This document shows positions 24,696 through 35,783 of a stretch of DNA of 64,000 nucleotides, in pieces. The position numbers and the translations under genes were made by a program. Source of the stretch: Nematostella vectensis (taxonomy: Eukaryota > Cnidaria > Anthozoa > Actiniaria > Edwardsiidae); NCBI RefSeq assembly GCF_932526225.1, contig NC_064040.1:4089681-4153680 (forward strand), written 5' to 3'. Under the pieces are notes generated by a model. The model was not told where the DNA came from. It did not search any database and saw only the letters and a list, made by a program, of their open reading frames with translations. Each line of letters starts with the position of its first letter. Positions within the stretch are counted from its first letter, which is position 1.

Positions 24696-25426
24696 TCTTA
24701 AATTAATATGAACACTACATTGAACATTATAATGACTTCTACTTCTATTGAAAATCAATCAGAAGTGCTTAGCAACACGTAATATTCATGCTTGGCTGAC
24801 CCAGGAATGCCCGTCCAACCGTGTGACACTATTAAACAGGAAACGAGGACTAAAACTCCATTTTGTTCAAAAATATGATTCTAAATAAATGTGTACCAGC
24901 AAAAGGATATCTAAACTTAATGGGTTGGTATGCTAGTTTTACGGTGTATCGTAGATAATCCCTCATTTCCGAGGTCTATGTTGGCTTCGTCCCAGAACTC
25001 CATAAATGGCACGTCACGCGGGAGAAAGGCGCGAAAAATGAGCCGTGTAATCAACTAGACATGTCATCACTACAGCCAATCAGAGTACTCCTTGAACATG
25101 ATGTGTTATTTTTCTTGACTTCCTGCTGATAGGTTTTTGACGTCCGGCAATGACCTTCGATTGCAGTTTCAGAGACTGAATGCGCATTTGACATAACAAC
25201 GCTGCGCGCGCTAAGAGACGAGATTGGATTCAGTGCTGTTCAACTGGAACTAAAAATTCGTCTACGAATACTACGATACAGAGTCAATGAGCCAAACCCA
25301 CTCATTCAGACACCGGTGTCTAGTAGCAGCGTAACATTCCGATACATTCAGTTCGCTAACTGAAAAGAAAACAACGGAAATCTCTTCAAAGGGATCCCAT
25401 TGCGGAATACAAATACAAGATTCAAA
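24696..25426. other. Divergent intergenic region
   Basis: The two flanking intronless genes point away from each other across about 730 bp. No repeat and no coding exon is seen. Promoters of both genes should lie here. Confidence 0.5.
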
Positions 25427-26473
25427 ATGTCTAGTGTTGGGTCTAGAGCAGAGTTCCCTAACAGAGTTTACACTCCCAGCCCCGAACCATGTGACGATCC
25501 ATTCTTTGACCACGATACAGAGCCTTTTCGGCCGCGAAAACACTCGTCTTACGAAGAAATGAATGGCTTCACGAAGGAAGGGCAGCTTCACCAGTACGAA
25601 GACCCTCGCGGCCTTCTAGACCAGGTAAAGCGGTTGAATCAGAATCCCCCTCCGTGCGGAGATAGCCGCGCCAGGCCGAGGAAAAAGATGAATGATTTAT
25701 ACGAGCGGTGTCGTGCCGACAGCGAAATATGCAGCAGTTCGGAGAACTCGCATCACAAATCGCAGCGGAGGTGTAAAGGAATGCCTCTGTGTGTTCTCAT
25801 CGCGATTCTATTTGGTATTGGTGCGCTGGCACTATCCGTGCTTGTCTTAGCTGGCATCCTTGTCCCTAAGGCTTGCAGTCGATGTCTGACGGAGGATGTT
25901 CACACAGATGCATCCGTCTCGGCTTCGTCCTCGACCGCTCAGTTACTGATGATGGTCCGAAATCTTCATAATAATGTCACCCATTTAAGTAAAAAATTAG
26001 AAGCGAAAGAAGCAGTAATAAAACGTCTTCTACGGAGCGACGATGAACAGAATCATCAACTCCTTAAACTTGCGCATCCGTCTGCCGGCCATGGTGGTGG
26101 GGAGATTGAAATATTGCGAGGGCCGCATGGATTCAACGGGAGCCGTGGACCTCCAGGGATACAGGGACCACAAGGGGAGCGCGGGCCTATGGGACCAAGA
26201 GCAGCATCAGTGAACTTCTCCTCGTGTGTGTACCGAGAGAAGTCCACCGCATTCACACCTTCAGCAGTATCGGGACATGATGTATCCGTGAGGGAACCCA
26301 AAGGCTGGGTTGTGATGGCTGCGGTATGCTCTACGGAGGGTGCAGTGCAAAGCAACTTGAAACGCCTACAAGCCGCGTCTCTTGTGCAGTATAATTGTCA
26401 ATGCCGTGGTCGAGATACCTCGTATCCCTCCACGGCGAGGTGCTATATTCATTACTGGCTTTGTCCGAAATAA
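25427..26473 (+). CDS. Collagen-like type II transmembrane protein, 348 aa
   Basis: The start at 25427 has a good context (CAAAATGT); the frame is open further upstream without an ATG. Residues 1-118 are polar, with no signal peptide. A single hydrophobic helix spans about 120-145 (LCVLIAILFGIGALALSVLV). A linker or coiled-coil segment (NVTHLSKKLEAKEAVIKRLL) follows. Eight or nine Gly-X-Y triplets lie at about 232-258 (GFNGSRGPPGIQGPQGERG). A C-terminal domain (about 265-348) has spaced cysteines and ends RCYIHYWLCPK. This layout implies an anchored protein with an extracellular C-terminus that trimerises through the collagen stretch. Similar short collagen plus Cys-rich proteins occur in cnidarians; exact family and ligand are unknown. 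Confidence 0.85.
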   Translation: MSSVGSRAEFPNRVYTPSPEPCDDPFFDHDTEPFRPRKHSSYEEMNGFTKEGQLHQYEDPRGLLDQVKRLNQNPPPCGDSRARPRKKMNDLYERCRADSEICSSSENSHHKSQRRCKGMPLCVLIAILFGIGALALSVLVLAGILVPKACSRCLTEDVHTDASVSASSSTAQLLMMVRNLHNNVTHLSKKLEAKEAVIKRLLRSDDEQNHQLLKLAHPSAGHGGGEIEILRGPHGFNGSRGPPGIQGPQGERGPMGPRAASVNFSSCVYREKSTAFTPSAVSGHDVSVREPKGWVVMAAVCSTEGAVQSNLKRLQAASLVQYNCQCRGRDTSYPSTARCYIHYWLCPK

Positions 26474-27639
26474 CACTAACCGCCAAGATTTATAATTAGT
26501 ATATTAGACTAAAATCAAACAATATAATTATATTTGAGGGTTAATGAGGGATAGTTTATTGAACTTAGTGATATCTAGAGGTGTATATGACTATTGTTTT
26601 ACCTAATTAGGGAGATATAAGAATGTACGGCGTACAATGAGTTTCTGTGCCAATGGTGAACCAATGCCAAGTACTTATGGCAGGAGCACTTCTCGGCTAT
26701 CAATCACACTGAGACTAATAATTCCATGTTTAGATAGCACACTGCTTTCAGTGTAGACTTGTCTATCTCGTCCTTATGAATAATTCTCAAGATCCTGCAA
26801 AAATGGATACGTAAAAGTAAAACTAGTCTTGGCGTATCACGCTTCAGCGCGACCCAGATAAGAGTGTCAGAGTTAATTACATAACAAAATGAGATTTGTT
26901 TTGAATGTATAGTCTGCTGAAATCATTTTCTGTCCAATTTCCTGTCGATTATAAAGTTGGCAGTCTGGGAAGAGGTCTAAGAGTCTAAGATCTGTCAAAA
27001 ACTAGTTTCTTATCAACCTCGGTCGCCTACTGCTTAGAATATTACGCAATGAAGAAGTATTGATTTTAATAATGACCAGTCGTTCCATAATCATTCAGAT
27101 GTCGTGGTTTCATTGGGAACTCTGCGATTTGATCCATAATCCCGGTTTAATTCCACACGCACAGTACGGGAAAAAAACTCAAGACCATTGCCACACCTAT
27201 TATCAGCCCGCGTCCTGTGTATTGGATCTCTCTCTCAGAGCCAGGGTAAAATTAGCTTGTTTTCTCCGAAGTATTAGAATCACAATGGAAACAGGATGAC
27301 CGTTGACCTGGGATGATCACATGTTGACAAAGACGGAATAGCGCTACCCATAAGATTTGACACCCAAGACGTCTCCATGTTAGAAGTTAAAAGAGACGAA
27401 AAAAATATCTATATAGCTGGAGATTGTATAGTATATGTACAGTATTAAGTAAGAAATGTAAAAACATAATTCATATTAGAAGTGTGTTAAAATAATTCTT
27501 TTTTTTTACATATTATATTTTTTTTTGAGATGGCAAAAAGGTTCATAATAAACAAAAATAAAAGAATATATTTCTCGAGATGCTAATCCCCAATAGTGAA
27601 TCAGTTGCTTGGTGAATGACACAGCTTGATACTAGTTCC

Positions 27640-27868
27640 CCGATATGTCATGTCTAGAGGGGACCCTGGTATTGGGTTGTCATGGTCTAGAGAGGACCAT
27701 GGTATTGGCTTGTCGTCTAGAGGGGGCCCTGATATTGGCTTGTCATGTCTAGAGGGGGACCCTGGTATTGGCTTGTCATGTCTAGAGGGGACCCGGGTAT
27801 TGACTTGTCATGTCTAGAGGGGACCCGGGTATTGGCTTGTCATGTCTAGAGGGGACCCTGTTATTGGT
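27640..27868. repeat. About 33-bp tandem repeat, seven units
   Basis: Units read CATGTCTAGAGGGGACCCTG then GTATTGGCTTGT, with small length changes. The array abuts the hairpin at 27883-27959. Confidence 0.85.
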
Positions 27869-27882
27869 ACCCTGGGTACCAG

Positions 27883-27959
27883 ACGCTCCGAGCTTCGTGG
27901 CGACAACGATTTCAGCGAAAACTTTTCACCACGAAGCTTGGAGCCTCTGGTACCAAGGG
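27883..27959. repeat. Hairpin with GGTACC ends
   Basis: GGTACCAGACGCTCCGAGC and TTCGTGG are matched in reverse by CCACGAAGCTTGGAGCC and TCTGGTACC around a loop of about 25 bases. A fragment of the same family, CGGTACCAGACCCCCTAAACG, occurs near 28768. Confidence 0.75.
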
Positions 27960-28082
27960 TATGGTATTGGCTTGTGTGAGGGCCACGTTGCGTGACTACT
28001 CCAGGGCACAAAAGCAGAAAACTATGACGTAAAAACAATCACGACGTGAAATACCAAATTCCATGGTCTACGACGACGGGGA

Positions 28083-28392
28083 TATGTACAGGACCCGAAA
28101 TGATCCCAGGACCCAAAACGATCCCCAAAAGTACCCCAACTGATCCCGAGACCCGAAACGATCCCCAGAAGTCCCCGAAATGAATCCCAAGGAATTGCAG
28201 TTATGGACAAACAAAAGGAATCACACTCTAAACATTTGCAGTTCCGACACATTACTGCAATTCCTTGGGGTTGATTTCGGGGACTCCTCGGTATCGTTTC
28301 GGGTCCCGGGATCAGTTGGGGTACTTTTGGGGATCGTTTCGGGTCCTGGGATCGTTTCGGGTCCTGGGATCATTTCAGGTCCTGTACAGATA
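28083..28392. repeat. Large palindrome with tandem GATCGTTTCGGGTCC motifs in the arms
   Basis: The left arm (about 28083-28200) and right arm (about 28255-28390) are reverse complements. Each is built from short units such as GATCGTTTCGGGTCCTGG. The inner ends are CCAAGGAATTGCAG and CTGCAATTCCTTGGGG around a spacer of about 55 bp. Combined tandem and inverted order would favour cruciform formation. Confidence 0.85.
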
Positions 28393-29265
28393 CGTTCGCA
28401 CTGTGAACCTAACTGTCGTTGTTCTTGCTAAGGAAAGAAACAAGCTCTTAGTCTGATTGCAGTATTGTCCATAGGGTTAGGTGGTCGCGCGCCAAAGCAC
28501 TTCGAGGCCCGCTCCGTTACTGCTTAGTTTGGCTTTTCATATCAAGAAAATTCAGCCAAAAATTGTCGTTTTTGCCAAACTCGGTTACTTCAATATAAGG
28601 AAACGAATATATTCCTTATTTGGAAAAGCTGCATACGATTCTTGTCATTTTTAAGGTTGTCGTATCGCAGGAGCTTGGTTAACTTTATGACTTGTAACCA
28701 GAAGAGAAAAACAGTGACTGTGACCATCTTTAGTCTATAGAGAACCTAAAAAGAAACAAGATTCCTCGGTACCAGACCCCCTAAACGACAACGTTTTCTT
28801 CATATGGGGATAAGAGATCACTTTATTGAAACTAAGATAAAAAAGGGGGAAAGCATGGAAGTAATTTTGTTTCTTACTTTCTACTTAGACAAACCTTGGG
28901 TACGTGTATCATTTGCAGTAGTGCATAACGGCAAAGCTAAAATAGAAACTCTTTCATTTAAGCACGTGTCGTCTATAAGCTTCTTTCCAAATCTCGCACA
29001 GAGCTTTCTGTCACTCGTTTACTTTGCTCCACATCATGATATAGGGCAACGAACGACACAGAAAACTCTCCGCAGGAGGAAAGAGGGCACAGGGATACTT
29101 GTCAGTAATATTTACAGCATTTTTAGATGGGTCTCTAGCTTCCCCCGACGATTACCGACTTCCGTAGACTGTTCGGGCTACGCGAAAAAAATCATTGATT
29201 GGGAGGCCTGTGCTTACTTGAGCCCGTGTATATACAGGCAGTGGTGCTGCTCATAAGGATCCAAG

Positions 29266-29781
29266 ATGGCGTCCCGTTCGTTGTTCGTACGAGCGACTGC
29301 CCTATCAGTTCGCCTTTCCATGCCAGGTCGGCACGATCCAAACGTCAAAAAGAAATCCAAGCAGTTTAAAGATCTGAAGAAGAAAAAGGTGCCGAAGATT
29401 ATACGGAAACCAAGTGAAATAGTGCCTCCAATCGACCCGGATTCTCTGCTAAATCCGGCATATTTGGAATCGAATAGACAACGAGCGAAGGTAAAACTAA
29501 GCGAGGAGGAGGAAGAAGAGAGAATACTGCTGTTGAAGGAATGGTCACGGTACAAGATGCAGCAGCACAAAGAGGATTTACAGCGATTACAGGAGCAGGC
29601 GAGGTGCCGGGAGGAGGCGCTCAAGGAACTCAAGAAAACCTCAGAGTTTTTGTATAAAGAAGCAATCAAAGCAGACAAAACTTTGTTCCCCTTACAACTG
29701 AGGGGACCGACCCACACTCCACCCCTGACGGGTTATATTGCGCCTGATTTAGATCCCGATGTGAAAGGACAAGGAATTTGA
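29266..29781 (+). CDS. MRPL40: Mitochondrial ribosomal protein L40 (mL40)
   Basis: A single-exon frame of 171 aa for a component of the mitochondrial large ribosomal subunit. The N-terminus (MASRSLFVRATALSVRL) is basic and hydroxylated, as expected for a mitochondrial presequence. The core ERILLLKEWSRYKMQQH at about residues 84-100, then EEALKELKKTSEFLYKEAIKADKTLFP, matches the animal MRPL40 pattern. HTPPLTGYIAPD near the end corresponds to its HYTPPIPNYQPP. The C-terminus is cut short by a tandem duplication (see the repeat below), so the last few residues may be recent. It converges on ZFYVE19. Confidence 0.88.
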   Translation: MASRSLFVRATALSVRLSMPGRHDPNVKKKSKQFKDLKKKKVPKIIRKPSEIVPPIDPDSLLNPAYLESNRQRAKVKLSEEEEEERILLLKEWSRYKMQQHKEDLQRLQEQARCREEALKELKKTSEFLYKEAIKADKTLFPLQLRGPTHTPPLTGYIAPDLDPDVKGQGI

Positions 29782-29915
29782 TAACCCACACCACCCTTGA
29801 CTGGTTATATTGCGCCTGATTTAGACCAGATGTGAAAGGACAAGGGATGTTATGACCCACACCACCCCTGACTGGTTATATTGCACCTGATTTAGACCAG
29901 ATGTGAAAGGAGAAG
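29706..29915 (+). repeat. Three tandem copies of the MRPL40 C-terminal coding end
   Basis: A unit of about 65-70 bp (CCCACACCACCCCTGACTGG, TTATATTGCGCCTGATTTAG, then GATGTGAAAGGACAAGG) occurs three times. The first copy encodes HTPPLTGYIAPDLDPDVKGQG and carries the stop. The second and third lie downstream of the stop and drop a few bases (TTTAGACCAGATG instead of TTTAGATCCCGATG), which breaks the frame. Confidence 0.85.
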
Positions 29916-31119
29916 GCATAAAAGAAGCATTCTTTTACTTAACTTCCCTAACGACAAATGTCTGCTGTTTGTCTAGGAAATATGGCTAATTTATTGTCAA
30001 TTGAAGTACCAAGTGTTCATTAGCTGTATTTCTGCGGGTGATTGCCTGAATGTTCAGGTTCAATATATGTGCTAGTACTCATCAGACAAAAGCTTTAATT
30101 CAGACTCTCTTCTAATCAAATACATTGACTGAAAGAAGCGAACAAGGGTTTGAAGTGATTGTTTGTATGCATTGGCATGAACCTGGCTATTATTGGCTGC
30201 TGACACTTAGGGTAAACCCTGCTGGTAATGAATAAATTAAATATTTGGGGAAGATGCTTCAAGATGCTACAGACCTTATGTGTCAGGCTTTGAGACATTT
30301 GGCACCAGAAAATGCATCTGCAGCAAAGTTGTTATTTTTTTTATAAACAGGCTACAATTAGTAGGGCTTACATTTACTTTCAGAGTAGGCGGTGGAGAGT
30401 GATAAGTAGGGGGTGAAGGTTATTTAATCTTTCTTGTTAAAATAAAACTTAAGTCGAATTTAAAAGAAAAAGTAGCCGGCGCTTGGTGGGAAATAGCCGG
30501 CGCTTCCGCCGGCTGCCGGGTCCTGATGAAACCTCTGAATTAGTATTCTTTGGATGATGTTCAATCAGCAACAGCTATTTTTTTTTCTTAGGTTGGGGTG
30601 ACATATGCTGTCCCCTCTCGAAGAAAGCTAAAAGTTTCATAGCAGTATAAGAAATATTTGCCTGGAAAAAATACAGATAATTTGTAAAACAAAATATTAT
30701 CAGAGCAAAAAGGAACTGTTACTTTTCTTTTTAGCAAGTTAATGCTGGTATTGACAAATAAAAGAAGCTTTTGTGTATATAGTTTCCATTTTGTCACATT
30801 TACCATAAATGCTCTATTAACATTGTTTTACTGTCAATGCAGATGTTTTAAATCTTTTTAAACAAATTTTATAAAAACATCAGATCATTGTTGCACATTG
30901 ACTCTAAGAAATCATTTTTCATGAAAACCGAAATTAAGATGTTAGAGAAAAACTGAATGCATCACCAACATTTTTTAGGAACTTTCTGCCATAATGGCTT
31001 TACAATATTTTGTACAATCTTACAGAAATACTGTTCAATATATATTTACAACTGCACTAGCTTACAACTTACTTAAACAATTATTTAATTCTTTGACATG
31101 ACGTACATGGATGTATTCA
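29916..31119. other. Convergent 3' intergenic region, MRPL40 / ZFYVE19
   Basis: AT-rich, with no supported exon. Near 30476-30520 there is a GCCGGCGCTTGGTGGG / GCCGGCGCTTCCGCCGGC cluster of short palindromes. Both polyadenylation sites should lie here. Confidence 0.5.
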
Positions 31120-34100
31120 TCATCTCTTTTTGCCCTTTTTAGGTCTAAAACTGGACACTTCGTGGTCATCATAGTCGTCTTTGCTGTGACCTTCCCTAAA
31201 ATGATAAAAATACAAGCTTGCAAAGAAGTGTAGAATATTATCACCTTACTAGGAGTAGGATATCTCCATATTTCACTATTTAATGTATTTATTCTGTAAT
31301 TTAACTGGTTTGCTGCAAGCCACAAATGATAGGAGCTAGAAACCTCTTTTTCATGTGTTGGTTGCAGAACCAAAGATATTTTACTCCTTCAATTTTTTTT
31401 CAATAATAAACTGTGCAATCAGTGTTACTAAGGTAGGGATTTCAAGTTTGATAAAGAGGGGGGACTAGGCGGTCTGAAAATAAGTTTGAGACTATTATTT
31501 CAACTCAATAAGGAGGGGAGGTATCTACCCCCTTGTATCTGCCTCTGAATCAATTCCATCAGCTTATTCTTTGAATGACATGTACCTATAACATCTTTTA
31601 CAATACAAGTCATCATCACAGCCATGACATCTCAACACTGCATTGGCGTTACAGATACAGCACCATGGCAACTCGTCGTCATCACTGTCAGCCTCATAAT
31701 CTTTGCTAAAGGTGCTGGTGCTGGACTCGTTATGTTTGCCCTTGGAAGCCTGTGTGCACAGGAATAAACTGTCATGACATAAACTATTTGACTGCACACA
31801 GCTAGGGAATTGACTGGTCATGGTGGTATGATTGTCCACGCAGTATTCCAGGACAAGAAATGTATTTGCCAGGTTATCCAGATTCTTGCCCGTCATGCAA
31901 CAATGAATTTGGCTAAAAGATCGTCAAATAAGGAAATCAATTAAATAATAGATGGTCCAGGAATTTTTTTTTTAATTTTTGGGTTATGAAGGCCAACTGT
32001 CCTAATTCAATGTAAAATTCCTTATTTATCAAATACTTTAATTAACAAAAATAATATTACATATATTCACTGTTAATGTTTTCACCTATAATGTTTCTTT
32101 TTTGATGTTTACCTTCCCTTTCTTCAATTTAGGGGGATCCATTGAGTTTTTACTTTGATTCCCTATTGAAGATGGATCTGTAAAAAATGATTGAATGTAT
32201 TTGATCCTAACCAAAACAATCACTATCCATCAATATCACAAGACCATCACCAAAATTTACAGATTATATTTTCAGTACTCACCATAACCTAAAGATTCTG
32301 TTTTGTCTTCAAGCAGAGCTTCTCCAAGCACCTGTCAAATAAAAAGACAGTGTCTGGTGATCACTGCATTTTTCACTGCCATTTAAATGTACATTTTCCC
32401 AATTAATAAATGTGCTACTTAAATTTATGCTAATTGCTGATCATAAAAAAACTCATAATGCAATGGACTTACTGATAATGCACCAGTAGTGGTAGCCTTG
32501 AAAAACCTGTTTCGTGTTTATGGGTTAGGCTCAAAGCATGTTCAGTCTCTACAGCACTACCTGTTTCAAATATCTTCTGTTCATCTCTTCCTCATCATCA
32601 CTATCAACATCCATGGGTGCAGGAGTCTTGTAGGAACCTATAAAAAAGCATCACTTACATACTCAAGTATTAGCAAATTATTTACTGCCTTGTGGGTTCC
32701 TGGAGTTTTGCATAGATGTCAACTCACCCACATTAGGCGGGTGCTGTATCACAAGATTTTGGACCTCGTCACAAGCCTAATGTTTGTGAAAATGTTCATA
32801 CATTCTCTGAATTCACCTGTATTAGCTCTATTGGAATTTTTCACATATTTCCTGTATTCATCTGGTTTCACAAAATTTCTGTCCAAGTTGGGTTGACAGC
32901 TATGATTTGAAAGGACTTCATTTGTCAATTTTTCTTTTTTTTGGCAAGGAGCTTATTTGGGGGAGGTGCCTATTTCAGGGACATGTTTATTCAAGCAATT
33001 AGGTAAAAGTACAAGACCTACTTGGATCTATGTCCTTCAGCTTGGCTAGCCTAGCTTCTATGTCCTGATCAGCTAAAGCGGTGGCCCCCTCTAGTCGACA
33101 TTCCTCTTCTGCTTTCCTTATTAGCGCATCAACTTCATCTTCCTCGTTTAAATCTTTGGTGGGGGCATCTGTCTGCAAATGACCATGAAGTCAAAACCAT
33201 GAAGTCTATCTCTAACAGCTGTCCACCCATCCATCTTGCAGCTGTTTGTTTATCTGTTTGTTGATCCATTTGTCTGGTATATTTTTGCCTGTCTGTCTAT
33301 CCATCCTTAGTAAATATGCACTCAAAAGCTTTCATGATTCCTGCAACCTGATGGGTTGGCTAATAACTATTATTCAGTGATAGTGAAAAATAGTTTTGCA
33401 TTTGTATATGCCCATTCATGGATATTGTACATATCTGTCTGTCTGTCTGTCTGCTTATCTTGTATGTTGCTGTCTTGTTCATTTGTCTGTCTGCTTATCT
33501 TGTATGTTGCTGTCTTGTTCATTTGTCTGTCATATCTTTGGTCTGTCTCAGCCTACTTCCTACTTACAGTGTCTATTCCACCTCCGCTGTCTACAGCACA
33601 CTCATCCTTCATTTGCTTGATAAGGTCACTGGTCTGCTCTGTCTCAGTTTTCCTTGGCCGTGGCTTCAGAAGCTAAAATGGTCAGAAGTAACTCAAATCA
33701 CTGTGTAAATGATCAATGCATATTTTCATGCAATACCTTTCAAACATGACCATTTTCGCAAATAACATTCAAACATTTATTGCTTGTATATTTGCACAAC
33801 CAAAATAAAACTTAAAAACACCAGCAATAATTTCCAAAATTATTTATACTAGCTGAACTTATCTCACATCTGATGATGGCTGCATGCTGATAGCTTTTCT
33901 CCCTGTCAGTTCCTCAAACTTCTTGCCAATGTCTGCATCTGTGCCCCTATGCTGGCCATCATCTTTCAGTTTTTGTAGTCTTTGTTGTATCTGCTCATCA
34001 GGGTCACATTGCGTCTTGCTGTTTTTAGTAGCACTTGGCGCTACTGCTCCATCTTCTTCATCCACTGGAATATTCATCACAGCAACTTTGACTGAAGAAG

Positions 34101-35613
34101 ATTTTATTGTCTGCAACAACAATGATATTAAGGATAACTTGCAAAGATTCAAACCCCAAGGGGCATTATATTGTTATTTCAGACCCTTTGTGATACCCAT
34201 ATACCTAAACAGGATTCAAACACAATTTTTTTACATCAATCAGAAACATAATAGAAGCTTAAAACTAATGCCCAAGGTGTGAGTAGAAATTATCATGGAC
34301 ACAAGGAGACCACAAGGATTTACAACACCGTAATTGCACACATTTGATATAAAAAAAGAAGTTTGATTGACAACATGCTATTTTGAAAGGAGTTAGGGAT
34401 TTTGGATTCTAGAAAGGTGTGCAACAACAACAGCTAGCCCTGAGAAATGGTCGATAGCTCTTATTGCCACTCCAGCTCTCTCTTAACAGACCTGGTTTCC
34501 CTGACTGAGATCATTTAGACTCTGCTTCTCAGATCCTTTGTTGTTGGCATTCGATGGTCTGCCAAAATAAACAGTGTAAAATATGTAAATGACTCTTAAC
34601 TGTCAGTAAGCATTGCTCAAGGTTTACCCAGAGAAAATTCAAAGATCTCCTCACTAACCAGCCCCATGACTATTTTCTTTTCAGTACTGGGGAAAAAATA
34701 GGCACATGGAGAGGATGGCTTTCTGCTTGAAACTCTTGCTTTTCAGTGTTGCAGCCTATTTCAAGAGGAAGACATTTCAGATTAATTGAGATTTAGGGCC
34801 ATGGCAGTAATGTTTAAGTATAGCTGTGGCCCTAAAGCTCAATTGATCTGACATTTTCTAGAAGTATCCCAGAATTACAATAGAGCTACAAGTCTTTACT
34901 TGAAGCATCATAATCCAAAACACAATGCTCAAGGGAATCATATCAACTGATTAAATACCTGAAATATGCACGAAACTTCATCCTTGATTTTATCAAGTGG
35001 AAATATTTTCACAGTTTGCATACCTAGTAAGCTCCTTATAGCATTTATCACACACTTTTTGTTTTTTGTTGCCTTTGTTGGGTAGCACAATGGTCTTTGT
35101 GGTACAAAAGTAGCAGAACAACCGACCGCAGTTATTACAGCCATGCTGAAAAAAACAAGTTAAGTTATTGTTGTGCTTACAGAAGTGCAAACAGAAACAG
35201 AAATGGAATGGTCATACTTACTTAAGTAAGCTTAAATTTAGCCTATTCACTAGCAAAAAAAGCAACAACAAAAATATATAACTTGTCAAGCAAATGGCAA
35301 AATAGAAAGAATCTGGCGGAATGATACTAGAGATCTTGGACCGAGATCTTCACAAATGAACCATTTTATGAATAAGTGTAAGCTTAACGATAGCAACTGG
35401 AACACATTTTTTTTGCGAGAAATTGACAATCCAAAAAGAAAAATGATGATTATACATAACTTTTACTGTGGCTCACATTTTCTCTGGCCTAGCATTTTTT
35501 TAGTGGGTAATATGTTATGACAAATATGGGTTTCATAGTTTATGTCAACAAACCTCTCTCTTGAAAAATCCAAACTCCGCACCACAACCAAAACACTGCA
35601 GAGAGGATGCCAT
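31120..35613 (-). CDS. ZFYVE19: ANCHR / ZFYVE19, abscission-checkpoint regulator (11 exons)
   Basis: Exons: 35554-35613, 35024-35145, 34492-34558, 33868-34110, 33568-33672, 33022-33172, 32561-32637, 32283-32331, 32113-32177, 31586-31749, 31120-31195. All phases agree, giving 392 aa (human 471). Residues 1-61 form the FYVE-like zinc finger ([35 protein letters not shown]). Two motifs resembling MIT-interacting helices follow ([13 protein letters not shown] and [13 protein letters not shown]), as expected for a protein that binds VPS4. The C-terminal zinc module [20 protein letters not shown] at about 340 and YCKRCYREGHS is diagnostic of ANCHR. In animals it holds VPS4 at the midbody to delay abscission. 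The start codon lies 170 bp from that of COA4. Confidence 0.93.
33433..33527. repeat. TCTG-rich duplication in ZFYVE19 intron 5
   Basis: TCTGTCTGTCTGCTTATCTT, GTATGTTGCTGTCTTGTTCATT is present twice in tandem, about 46 bp apart. Confidence 0.75.
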
Positions 35614-35783
35614 ATTGGATGAGCGCCCACAAACACTTGGTTCAGCGGAGCATTGCTCAGCCAGATACTTCTTGTATTTCGATTGATGCTTCCTTTGAAG
35701 GATTTGATCCCATATTTCTCGAGCATGAAGTATTTTGCTTCAGAAGCATCACCAAATTTCCTGTGCCACTGCTATGTTGAGTT
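35614..35783. promoter_or_regulatory. Bidirectional promoter region, ZFYVE19 / COA4
   Basis: Only 170 bp separate the divergent start codons, so both 5' UTRs and the shared promoter must be compact. No TATA box is evident. Confidence 0.65.

Larger units (their letters stand above)
26474..29265. other. 2.8-kb repeat-rich intergenic region
   Basis: No gene is supported. It contains a 33-bp tandem repeat, a short hairpin and a large palindrome, each listed separately. A 150-codon open frame at 28804-29256 has no homology and ends just before the MRPL40 start, so it is more likely promoter DNA. Confidence 0.55.

Noticed and set aside
28804-29256. 150-codon frame immediately upstream of MRPL40
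   Set aside because: It has no recognisable domain or splice context and ends 9 bp before the MRPL40 start; it is best explained as promoter or 5' UTR DNA.
33356-33708. Cys/Leu/Ser-rich open frames on the plus strand
   Set aside because: They come from a TCTG-rich duplication and from the antisense of ZFYVE19 exon 5.
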